DNA from: Ralstonia insidiosa
GTDB lineage: Bacteria; Pseudomonadota; Gammaproteobacteria; Burkholderiales; Burkholderiaceae
Assembly: GCF_008801405.1 (NCBI RefSeq)
Contig: NZ_VZPV01000002.1
Span: 1,054,001 to 1,118,000, forward strand
Length of the DNA: 64,000 nt
Direction of reading: 5' to 3'
In this document: in pieces, positions 25,755 to 37,800 of the stretch
Layout of the letters: each line of letters begins with the position of its first letter
Position numbering within the stretch: the stretch's first letter is position 1
Notes under the pieces: model-generated
Databases searched by the model: none
What the model was told of the DNA's origin: nothing
What the model saw: only the letters and a program-made list of their open reading frames with translations
Made by a program: the position numbers and the translations under genes

Positions 25755-25772
25755 TTGCCATATTTCTGTCAT
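25755..25772 (+). promoter_or_regulatory. Candidate Pho box upstream of tpsA
   Basis: TTGCCAT-ATTT-CTGTCAT matches about 15 of 18 positions of the PhoB consensus with the correct 11-base periodicity. It sits in the short gap between the FecR gene and the giant TpsA gene, about 94 bases before its ATG. Assignment is by eye. Confidence 0.5.
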
Positions 25773-25865
25773 TGCGGGTTCGGCTTGTGACCTTCGTCAT
25801 AGCAGGAGAGGCCGCACGGATGTGAGCGACGCGGCCGCCGTCCGATCGTCCGTTTGCCTCCTGAC

Positions 25866-28800
25866 ATGCAGCCGAGCCAGCCCGCCAAGTCCTCTTCCGT
25901 TCCGTTTCTGTCGCATCGCCGACGCGCTCATGACAAGCGGCCGGTGCACACGTGGCGTATCAAGCCGCTGGTGCAGGCGGCGGCACTCACGCTGTTGGCG
26001 GCGAGTGCGCACGCGCAAACGCGCGCCTTCAGCGGCGCCTGGTTTGCCGAGCGCGGCGCGGCGCAGAACACGGCAGCCGCCACCGGCCGGTTGCCCAACG
26101 GCACGCCGGTCGCGCTGATCAACGACCCGCAGCAGCAATCGCAGCAGGCACGTCAGCAACTGCAGCAGTCGCTGGCCAACCTCAACGGCGTGGCGGCAGC
26201 CATTGCGGCACAGCAGGCTGCGCAGAATGCAGCGCGGCAAGCCGCACTCAGCGGTTCATCAGATGTGCCCGATGGCCTGGCCGATGGCGGCCTGAAGGTC
26301 GACACGAATTCGCTCACGCGCGGTTGGGTCAACGCCAACGCGCCGGTGCAGTCCAACAAGGACGGCCGCGTGAATGTGGCCATCCAGCAGACCGCCGACA
26401 AGGCCGTGCTGAACTGGGAGACCTACAACGTTGGCCGTAACACGACGGTGGAGTATCAGCAGCAGTCCAACTGGTCGGTGCTCAACCGCGTGAACGATCC
26501 GAACGGGCGGCCCAGCCAGATCCGCGGCCAGATCAAGGCGGACGGCACGGTGCTCATCGTCAACCGCAATGGCGTGATCTTTACGGGCAGCAGCCAGGTC
26601 GACACGCGCAACCTGGTGGCCGCCGCTGCCAACGTCACCGACGACCAGTTTCGCAAGGGACTGTACGGTGACAACGCCACGCCCACGTTCACCAACGCAG
26701 GCGGCAAGATCAAGGTGGAAGCGGGCGCGCAGATCAGCACGCGTGCGCCGCAGTCCGTTACGCAGGGCGGCGGTTACGTGCTGTTGGTTGGCACTGAGGT
26801 GGAGAACGCAGGCACCATTACCACGCCCAAGGGCCAGACGCAGTTGGCCGCGGGTGACAGCTTCATCATTCGCAAGGGCGTGGGCACGGATGGCAACTCC
26901 ACATCCACCACGCGCGGCAACGAGATCGCGCCGCAGTTCGTGGCCAACAGTACGGCTGGCTATGTGGTCAACAATGGCTTGATCGCCGCCAACCAGGGCG
27001 ATATCACGCTGGCCGGGCGCGATGTGGCGCAGAACGGTGTGGCCATTTCCACCACCACCGTCAACACGCGCGGCACGATCCACCTGCTGAACTCCGCTAC
27101 CGACACCAAGGGGCGTGTGACAGTGGGCCCCGGTGCAACCACTGCCATCCTGATCGAACAGGACGCGGCCACGGCACTCGATAGCCAGCGCAACGCGCTG
27201 CTGCAGGAGTCCGCCACGCAAGACAAGCTGCGTGCGGACACGGCGCAAGGTGTGTTCGACAACCTTTCGCGCTTGTCAGACCGGCGCGACCTGTCGCGCA
27301 TCGAGATCGTCTCGGGTGGCGATGTGCTCTTCGCAGACAGCTCGCTGTCGCTGGCCACCGGTGGGCAGATTCAGGTGAGCGCCGCGCGCCGTGCGCTGGT
27401 GACCGATCGCGCCAGGCTGGATGTGGGCGGTGCGGTGGGCGTGCAAGTGTCGATGGAATCGAACAACGTTCAGGTGAACGTGCAGGGCAACGAGCAGCGC
27501 GATGCACCGGGCAATCGCGACAGCGGCGTGCTGAACAACGCCAACGTATGGATCGACCGACGTCGTCTCATCTACGTGCCGGCCAAGCCCGGCGTGTATG
27601 ACAAAGACCGTTACTACACCGCCGGCGGTCTGCTGGAAGTGGGGGGCTATCTAGACAATACCGGCCACAGCATCGGCGAGTGGGCTGCGCAGGGCGGCAC
27701 CATCATGCTGGGCGGCAAGGAGGTCGTCACGCAGCGCGGCTCGTCAATCAACCTGTCGGGCGGCTCGCTTGATGTGCAGACGGGCTTCTTGCGCCAGACG
27801 TTCTTCAAGGGGCGTGACGGGCAGCTCTACGATGCTTCGTCAGCACCGATGGACGTGCTCTATACCGGTGTCTACCAAGGCTTTGAAGCTGCGCACCCGC
27901 GTTGGGGCAACAAGACCACCGAGTACTTCTACAGCCCGCTGATTGCGCCGCGCCAGAAGCTGGAGAACGGCTACACAGCCGGACGTGACGCGGGGCAACT
28001 GATTCTTTCGACGCCCACGGCGGTGGTCGATGGCGACATCGTGAGCGCGGTCTATAACGGCCCGCGCCAGACCCAGGCGCGATCGACGAGTGCCACCGAT
28101 GGCTACATGCAGGCACAGACCGCGGTGGCCATTCCGGCTACGCTGCGCATTGGCCGCTACGATGGCTACGGGCTTGCTGGCGCGTACGACACGCAGGTGC
28201 GCATTGGCGACGTGGCCGCGATTGACCCGATCACGCTCAAGGATGCGCTGTCAGCCGATCGCATCAACACGATCCAACTCGATGCGCAACGCCTGAACGA
28301 CATGGGGCTGGGGGGGCTTTCCATAGCGTCGCAGGGCAATGCGACCATCGATAAGCGTCTTGCACTGGCGGATGGTGGCACGGTGTCGGTGGCGGCATCG
28401 TCCATCGATGTGAATGCCGATGTGGTTGCGCACGGCGGCAACGTGAGCCTGAGCAACGTGCTGCGTGTGGGTAATCCGACCGCGCAACCAACACCGCTGG
28501 CCAAGGACGGCAAGTCGCGTATTGCGCTGGCACAGGGCGCAACGGTGGACGTGAGCGGTCTGTGGGTCAACGGCGCGCTTGATCCAGCAACCGTGGCCGG
28601 CATGGCATGGCTTAACGGTGGCAGCGTCAGCATGGAGGGTGTGCAGGGCATTGCGCTGACGAGCGGCAGCACCATTGACGTGTCGTCGGGCGCAGGCATT
28701 CTTGCCAATGGCAGCGTGCGCGGCGGCAAGGGGGGCAACGTGACGCTCACGGCCAACACGCCGCCCAACGCGCCAGATGTCGCCGACGGCAGTTCGCTGC

Positions 28801-31800
28801 AACTGGGCAGCACGATCAAGGGCTACGGCGTCAACGGTGGCGGCACGCTTACGGTGGCCGCCGACAAGGTACTGATCTCCAACGGCAGTGGTGCGCAGGC
28901 GGGGCAACTGTTGCTCACGCCGGACTTCTTCCGTCAGGGCTTCTCGGCGTACGACGTCAATGGGTATCGCGGCCTGACCGTTGCGCCAGGCACGGCGTTG
29001 AATGTGGAGATGCCGGTCTACTTCGTGCCCGATGCGGCGCGCAGGGTCGGCACCGGTGTCCGCCCGGCCGACGTGCTTACGCTCTGGACACCGCCGGTTT
29101 ACCAACAGGATGCGGTCAACGCCAAGCTGATCCAGCGCGGTGGGGCGAGTCTGACACTGCAATCAAATCGACTTCTGAATCAGTTGGTCGGTTCGCAATT
29201 GCAGGTGGGCCAGGGTGCACGCATCGTGGTGGACCCGGGGCAGACGGTGACGCTGCAGACGCCGGGGCAGATCACGATGGATGGGGCGATTACCGCGCCG
29301 GGCGGCACGATCAAGGTGCTGCAGATGAACCAGGCCACCGTTAGCCCCGCCGATTACTTCGATCCTCAGCGTTCTATCTGGATCGGTGATCATGCCGTGC
29401 TGGATGTTGCGGCGAAGGCGGTGACCGCTGTTGATCAGTTCGGCCGCCGTTACGGTGTGGCAGGAAATGGCGGCACGATCGCCATTGGCCCGAATGGCCC
29501 GCGCGCCAATGATGGCATTGAGCCTGCGGCCAACGCGTTCATCATCATCCGCCCTGGCGCCGTCCTGGACGCATCAGGGGCCGGCGCGGTCGTGGATGTT
29601 CTGCAAGGGGCCGGCCAGACGTTGCCGACTGGGTTGGTCACGCGACAGGTGGCCTTAGCGGGAGATGGCGGAACCATCGCGCTGGCGTCCTACAACGGTA
29701 TCCACGCCGACGGCACGATGCGCGCTGCTGCGGGTGGCGCGGGCGCGGCGGGTGGAACCCTGTCGGTCACGCTGGAGACACCCCGCTACAGCACTACGCC
29801 TGATAGCAGGCCATCGCCTGACATGGTCGTGCCACGCGAATTGCTGATCGGCGCTGTGTATCGGCCTGCGCTGCCGGTTGACTTCCAGCCCGGCAAGGCG
29901 GATCCGGCGCTGGCGTTCGGCAAGACGCGAATTGGCGTCGACCGTATCGGCGCGGGCGGGTTTGATGCGCTGTCGGTCTATGCCGATATGGTTACGTTTG
30001 ACGGCCCGGTCAATCTGTCGCTGGGCCGCAGCCTGCAGATTCGCAGCAATGCGTTGTCCAGTGCTGATGCAGGTTCCGCTGTACACCTGAGCGCACCGTA
30101 CGTTCGCTTTGATCAAACCACTGTCAATGCGCTCGGCGGTACGTTGTATCCGATCGTTGGCGGTGGTACCACCGCTGTGACAGAGCGGCTCAAGTTGCAG
30201 AATCTCTCGCCGCTTGCCACCAAGGCAGCGCTGACGGTGGATGCAAACCTGATCGATCTGGTCTTCGCCTATGGCGCAGGGGCTTACGGCAGCTTCGATC
30301 AACCCATTCCGAATCCGCCGGGGCAGATCGCACGTGCGGGCTTCGGCGCCATGACGTTGAACAGCACCGGTGACATCCGCGTGCAGTCCGGTGGTGGTGG
30401 CTCGCGCCAGCTCACGCTCAATGCTGCGCAGGTCTACCCGGTTAGTTCGAACAACGCCCGGTTGGCCGCAACCGAGCGCATCACGCTTGGACGCAGCAGC
30501 ACAGAGATTCCCAACGTGCCCGACAGCGTCTTCGGGACGCTGTCCGTATTTGCGCCCTCCATTGATCAAGGGGGGATCTTGCGTGCACCGCTGGGCAACT
30601 TGTTGCTGGGTACCACGAGCGTGAGTGATCTACCCACGCCGACTAGCCGGGTTCGCCTGCTGCCTGGCAGCCTGACCTCGGTCAGCGGCGCGGGTCTGAC
30701 CTTGCCGTACGGTGGCACTTCCGATGGGGTGACCTATACCGCCAATGGTGCTCCGGTCTCGGGCGCTGGTTCGATCGACACCTTCTATTCCGGTGTACTG
30801 CGTATCAACGGCAACTCGGTGGATGTCGCACCCGGTGCAGTGCTCGATCTTTCAGGTGGCGGTGTCATTGCCGGGGCGGGCTTTATCAGCGGGCGCGGTG
30901 GCTCGGTAGATGTGCTAAAGACGCCGTTCATCAACGCCAACCCAGCATTCACGTACAGCGCCCAGAACAACGCTGTCTATGCCATCGTGCCGGGGTATCG
31001 CAATGCCTATGCTCCGTTCGATGCCGGCGCGGACATCGCTTCTGCGGGGCGGCAGATCACGATTGGTACCGGCGTCCCGGAGCTGGCTCCGGGCGTCTAC
31101 ACGTTGCTGCCGGCAGCGTATGCCTTGTTGCCGGGCGCTTACCGTGTCGAGCTGGGTCGCACCGGAACCTTGCTACCAACCGTATCGCAGGTGGGCGCCG
31201 GAACCTACCTGACAAGCGGTACGCTGGGGACAGCCAACACTGGCGTGCAGGCTGCGCTGCCGACACAGATCATGCTCACCCCGGGCAACGTTGTGCGCAG
31301 GCATTCCCAGTACAACGAAACAGGCTATGCTGATTTTGTGCGTGCCGATGCCAACCGCTTCGGCAACCTGCGTCCGCTATTGCCTGCCGACGGCCGGACG
31401 TTGCAGCTTCTGTATGGTGCCCCGGCTGATGGTGCGCCAGCGCTGAAATTTGCCGGATCGGCGCGCTTTGACGGTGCCCCGGGCGGCTATGGCGGCTCGT
31501 TGATGATAGACGGCTCGCCAATCGGGGGTAGTCCAAACATTGAGGTCACGCCATCCGGCGCCACGCCCACCGCAGGGTTCGTCTCGCTGGATGCCAACGC
31601 GTTGAATGCAATTGGCGCACCCCGGATGTCGATCGGGGGAGGGACACAGTTGTTCGATGGCTCGCAGCGCATGCTAGGCGGTAAGGCTGCCTCGGTGACG
31701 CTGCGATCGGGGGCTGAACTCAAGGCCCGTGAAGTGCTGCTGATCGCGCAGGCCGGCGGTGTCATTGTTGAGGATGGCGCGCGTATCAGCACGCTAGGAC

Positions 31801-34800
31801 AAGGTGCGGACACACCTTATCCGTCCACCGACGGCTATACGTTTACGACGAAATCAAATCTGTTGGCGGTCTCCAATGGCCAACTCAACGTGACCCAGAC
31901 AGCGGTGGCGGGGGCATCGAAGGGTATCTCGATTGGTCAGGCCGAGCTGTATGGCGAAGGCTCGTTGCTGTTCTCCACGCAGGGCGCTGGTCAGCTGAAG
32001 CTGAGCGACAGCGCACGCTACGGCGCGAAGTCCCTCACGCTGTCGATGTCCAGCATCAACATCGGTGAGCAGACGACACTTGATTCGGCCGCAAGCGTAT
32101 TGCCCAACGGCTTGCGCTTGAACCAGGCGTTGCTCAGTCGTCTGCTGGCGGGCAATGCGGGTATTGGTGTGCCCAAGCTGGAAAACCTGCTGCTGACGGC
32201 ATCGCAGTCGGTCAATTTCTACGGCACAGTCGCGCTCAATACGATCGACCCGATGACGGGCAGGTCGTCGCTGGCGTCGTTTGTGCTGAACACGCCGGCA
32301 ATCTATGGGCAGGGCAACTCCGGCGATGTAGCGACTATCACCACCGACAAGCTGATCTGGAACGGCCTGAGCGATGGCGTTTTACGCTCCGGCAACAATA
32401 AGGCCCCATCGAGCCTGCGGCCAGGTGGGGTCATCGCCGGCGGCGCCGGTACGGGTAGCGGCACTTTTAACATTGTTGCGCGCGATGTGGTGTTCGGCTA
32501 CGGCCCGTTCACGCAACCCGACACGCAGTTGACGCTGGATCGCCTGGCACTCGGCTTCTCCAACTTCAACGTGCAGGCCAGCCAGCGCATCACGTCCAAC
32601 AATCGCAACACGCTGTCGGTTTACCAAACGCAAGGTGCATATCAACCCACCACGGGGTATCAGTACAGCGGCGGCAACCTTAACCTCGTCACGCCGTTGC
32701 TGACGGGTGACTCCGGTTCCATCAACCGGTTCACTGCGGGTGGTGCCTTGACGGTGTCGGCACCGGCTGGTGCCAGCCCTGCCACGGTACCTGGGGATGC
32801 GCTAGGTGCAGAGATCGGCTTGAAGGGCGGCTCGGTCAACATTGCCAGTGCCATCGTGCTGCCGAGCGGCAGGCTGACCGTGTCGGGCGATACCGGTGTC
32901 GCACTGGGCGATGCGGCGCGTATCGACATGGCAGGCCGTGCTGTGCAGATGGTTGACGTGACCAAGTACAGCAGTGGCGGTGACGTGTTGATCGACAGTG
33001 CACACGGCAACGTGAGCCAGGCGGCAGCGTCGCTGATCGACGTGTCTGCGCAAAACAACCGGGCAGGCAGCGTATCCGTCACGGCACTGGATGCCGCGGC
33101 AGGCCGGGTCGATCTTGCCGGCACCATCCGCGGCGGCACCAGCGGGCGCTACGACGCTGGTGGTACCGACGTGCTGTGGCAGCCCGGCAGCGTGGATGTG
33201 CGCGCGCAGACGCTGAATGATTTCGCGGGCCTGAACCAACGCCTGACGAGTGGCGGTGTGACAGGGGCGCGCAGCTTCCAGATCAAACAGGGCGATCTCG
33301 TGGTTGGCGACGAACTGAAGGCCAATACGATCAATGCGTCGGTTGATGGCGGCAGCCTGATCGTCAACGGCCGCGTCGATGCCAGCGGCGAGCAACCGGG
33401 CACGATCCGCCTGGCGGCACGCAACGGCTTGACGCTGGGTGCTGGGGCTGTGCTGGATGCGCACGGCACGCGTCTGCGCGTGGACAGCTATGGACTGCCG
33501 ATCGACGCGCCCAACCGTGGCATCGTCGACTTGCGCGCGACCGACGGGCGTTTGACGCTGACCCCCGGTGCGGTGATTGACGTGCGTGCCGCAGATACCG
33601 TTGCGCGCGGCACGGTCAGCCTGAGCGCGCCACGTATCGGCGCGGATACGCAGGGCGATATCGCAATCGACGCAGCAGGCCCGCTGGATATTCGTGGTGC
33701 ACGCAGCGTGGCGGTGTATGGTTTCCGCCGCTATGACAACGCGCCGCTCGATACGTCGCCGTCCGTGGACGGCAAGCCCAGCCAAGTCATCACGCAAGAC
33801 TGGCTGGACGGTATTCATGCCGACAGCCAGCGCTACATCAATGCCGCTTGGACGAATGGCGACCTGCAGGCGCGCCTTGCCGGGTTGCGTGCAGCGGGTA
33901 GTGCTTACCACCTGCGGCCGGGCGTTGAGATTGTCAGTGCTACGGCGGATGGCAACCTGGCCGTGAAGGGTGACCTTGATTTTTCGGGCTACCGCTACGG
34001 CCCCAACGCTGACGCCAATGTGCGCGGTTCGGGTGAGCCGGGTGCGGTGGTGGTGCGCGCAGGTGGCAAGCTGCAGGTGTTCGGCAGCGTGACTGACGGG
34101 TTTGCACCGCCGCCTACGACGCCTGACGAGCGAGGTTGGGCACTGACAATGGGTTTGAACCCATATAGCAATGACATTGTCGTGCCACGCACTGGCATCT
34201 CCTTGGCCGACGGCACGACTTTCCCCGCCGGGGCAGTGTTGAACTACGACGTGCCGCTCAAACAACTGGTGTTGCCGGCTAACTACGTTTTGCCGGTGCG
34301 CGTGACCTTGCGCGCCAACGTGACCTTGCCGGCCGGCACCGTACTGCAGGCCGCAGTGCGCGATTCAACTGGCAAGGTGCTCTACGCGGCCGGAACTGCG
34401 CTGCGCCAGGATGCTGTGCTGCGCTCGGGCATGATGCTTGACCCGGGCAGCATCGTTGGTTCGACACTGTCCGTCATGCGATTGACTTGGCCCAAGGGTG
34501 TGCCGCTGGCGGTGGCGTCCGGCAAGCCAACGCTGGATGGAGCACTGGCGTTGAAGGTTGGCGCCGTCATTCCGGGGGCAACAGATGTCAAGCTGCCGGG
34601 CGGGGTGCAATTCGTCAATCTGCGCGATGTCGTTGGCGGTTCGCAGGGCAAGAACTGGGCTGTTGCATCGATGCTGCCCGGCGGGAGCGATTCGTGGTCC
34701 ATGCGCTTGGTGAGCGGAGCAGATACACGGGCGGCTGACAGCCGCGCCACGCGCCCGGATGCCAAGCAGAATGGCGACCTTGTGCTGGGCGATGCGCATG

Positions 34801-37800
34801 GCTCCAGCGATGTTCGCCAGACCAGCGGCGGCTTGTACTGGTTGCCTGGCAACAGTTCAGGAAAGAAGCCCTTCGAGCCTGTGAGCCCGGATGACGAGTT
34901 CGGCTGCAACCCGACGTCATGTATCAACCTGCCAGCCGGTGATGTGCTGGTGCCGCGCTTTCCGCTTTTTAGCGTGCTGAGGACGGGTACCGGGGATCTG
35001 GACCTCGTCAGCGGCGGCAGCATCGACATGCGCTCGGCATATGGCATCTACACGGCAGGTACGCAGTCCGCTGCCATGCGAAGCAGTGATGGACGCAACC
35101 TCTACAACCAGCCGCGTGGTGTCGAGCTGTCCAACAGCGGTACCACTGTGCTGGGGCCGGCCGGCACGGTTTTCGAACCCTTTGTCAACGGGGATCCTGC
35201 TACGAGCCTGTATCAGGCCTGGTATCCGGAGCGCGGCGGCAACGTGCTGCTGTCCGCCCAAGGGGCGATCCTCGGTCGTACGCAGGGCCGCACCAACGAT
35301 GGCTCGGTCCGCTCCAACAACAACCCAGGCGACTGGCTGTGGCGCCAGGGCGGTGCGGAATCGGGGCTGCCGACTGCCTGGTGGGTGAATTTCGGTACCT
35401 ATGTTTACCCGATTAATGGCACTGGTGCACCGTCACCGACCAGTGCCAGCGCGTTGACCCCCTTCGTTACGGGTTTCACCGGCATTGGTACGCTCGGCGG
35501 GGGCAACCTTCAGGTGACGGCCGGAAGTGATGCCGGCATGCTGTCTAACCCGAACGCCGGTGCGATGCCAGCCAGCCAGGCATTGAACCTCGGCATCGCA
35601 AGTACTGGGCGCCTTGGCGCGGATGGCAAGCTGGTGCTGACCGGTGGCGGCGATCTGCTGCTCCGCGTTGGTGGGGCGATCAACCCGATCGAGCGGACAT
35701 CTGCCGTGGGCAGCGTGAGCCAGGATAGCAGCGGTGTGCTGACCAACCTGCGCGGCAATATTCGGGTCGATGCAGGATCGATTGGACGTCTTGATCTGAC
35801 CTACGGAAAAACAACGACCAGCGACCCGCGCGGTGTCGATAGATTCGCTGCCAACGATGCAACGCCATTCGGTGGGGTGGTGGTGGTACCGGGCGATGCC
35901 AATGTCGATCTGTCCACGCGCCGCGATTTGGTGCTGAGCGGTGCGGCCGATGCGGGCCGCCTGGTGCAGCCGGTCGCCACGCCCTATCTGCCGACAGTGG
36001 GCGGCGTGCTTGCCCCTCAACCCGGCGGTGGTTACAGCTGGTTCTCGCTGTGGACCGACCGGACCGCGCTCAATCTGTTCTCGGCAGGCGGAAATCTTGC
36101 GCCGACCACACAAACCGCTGCACCGGCCACCACTGCGACGGATGTGGGTGGGGCAACGGACAGCCGCTTTGTCTATCCGGGTACGCTGCGTGCCGTTTCG
36201 GCGCGAGGCGGCATCTACTACGGTGCTGGCCAGGATCTGTCGACTTCGCTGGTGCTGGCGCCGTCGCCGAGCGGTCAACTGGAAATCCTCGCCAATGGGT
36301 CGTTGTATGCAAACGGCTACGCGATCAGTCAGTCTGGCGCTGCGCAATCCGCGCTGGCCACGCCATTCCACCCGGGCTTCCGAGGCTACGCGATTGGAAC
36401 GCCGGGCCCGCTGGTGAACAACACCAGCCCGGAGAGCTCGTTGCCGCGAGGCGTTGACGGCACGCCTCTGTTCACGTTTGGCGCGGATACTGCATCAGGC
36501 GTGCTGCATGCTAAGGACACTAAGCCGGCGCGGTTCTATGCCGTCAATGGTGACATCGTTGGCCTGCGCACGGGCGAGATTCTGGACTTCACGCGCGGTG
36601 GGACAGATTCGTCTCCGAAATCGCAGTCGACGTGGTATGTCGCGGCAAAGCCGGTGTGGATCGTTGCGGGCCGAGATATTGTTGGCGCGGGCACGCCACC
36701 GGGAACTTCGACGAATAGCGGCTGGGGCCCGACCTCCACCGGCAACCTCCTCCTCAACAACAACCCTAACGACATCTCCGTTGTCTCCGCTGGCCGCGAC
36801 ATCCTGTTCGGCAACTTCCGCGTGGCCGGCCCTGGCACGTTGGAGGTCACCGCCGGCCGCAACCTGTATCAGGCGGACAAGGGGTTGCTGGAGAGCATCG
36901 GCCGTATTGGCACCGCGATCTCTGTCAGTCCGGACGATCGCGGCAGCGGCGCAGGCATCAGCGTAATGGCAGGCGCGGGTGCAGCAGGCGCGGATTTCAC
37001 GACGTTTGCACGTCGCTACCTCGATGCAGGAAATCTGGTCAACCCGAGCGCACCGCTGGCCGACCAGACGGGTAAGGTCGCCAAGACGTACGAGAAGGAG
37101 TTGCTCAACTGGCTGCAGGCCCGCTTTGACTACAAGGGCACGCAAGACGGTGCACTTGCGTTCTACCTGGGCCTGCCGCCCGAGCAGCAACGCGTGTTTG
37201 CGCGCTCGGTGTACTTCAACGAGCTGCAGGCGGGCGGGCGTGAGTACAACGACCCCACCAGCCGACGTTTCGGCAGCTACCTGCGTGGGCGCCAGGCCAT
37301 TGCATCGCTGTTCCCGGATAAGGATGCGCAGGGCCGACCGATCCAGCGCGACGGCACCATCACGATGTTCGGCCCCTCGGGCATTCGCACGGACTTCGGT
37401 GGCGGCATTCAAACGCTCACGCCAGGCGGCAAGTTGATCGTCGGTGTGGAAGGGCTGGCTCCGCCGGCCACGTCGGGCCTGCTCACACAAGGGGCAGGCG
37501 ACATCCAGATCTATTCGAAGGACAGCGTGTTGCTGGGCCTGTCGCGCATCATGACCACGTTTGGCGGCGGCATTCTGGTGTGGTCGGCAGAAGGCGATAT
37601 CAATGCGGGGCGCGGCTCGAAAACGTCGCTGCTCTACACGCCACCGCTGCGTGTGTATGACAACGCGGGCAACGTCACGCTGTCGCCGCAGGTGCCGAGT
37701 TCGGGTGCGGGCATTGCCACACTCAACCCGATTCCGGAAGTGCCCCGCGGCGATGTGGACCTGATCGCGCCGTTGGGCACGGTGGACCCCGGCGAAGCGG

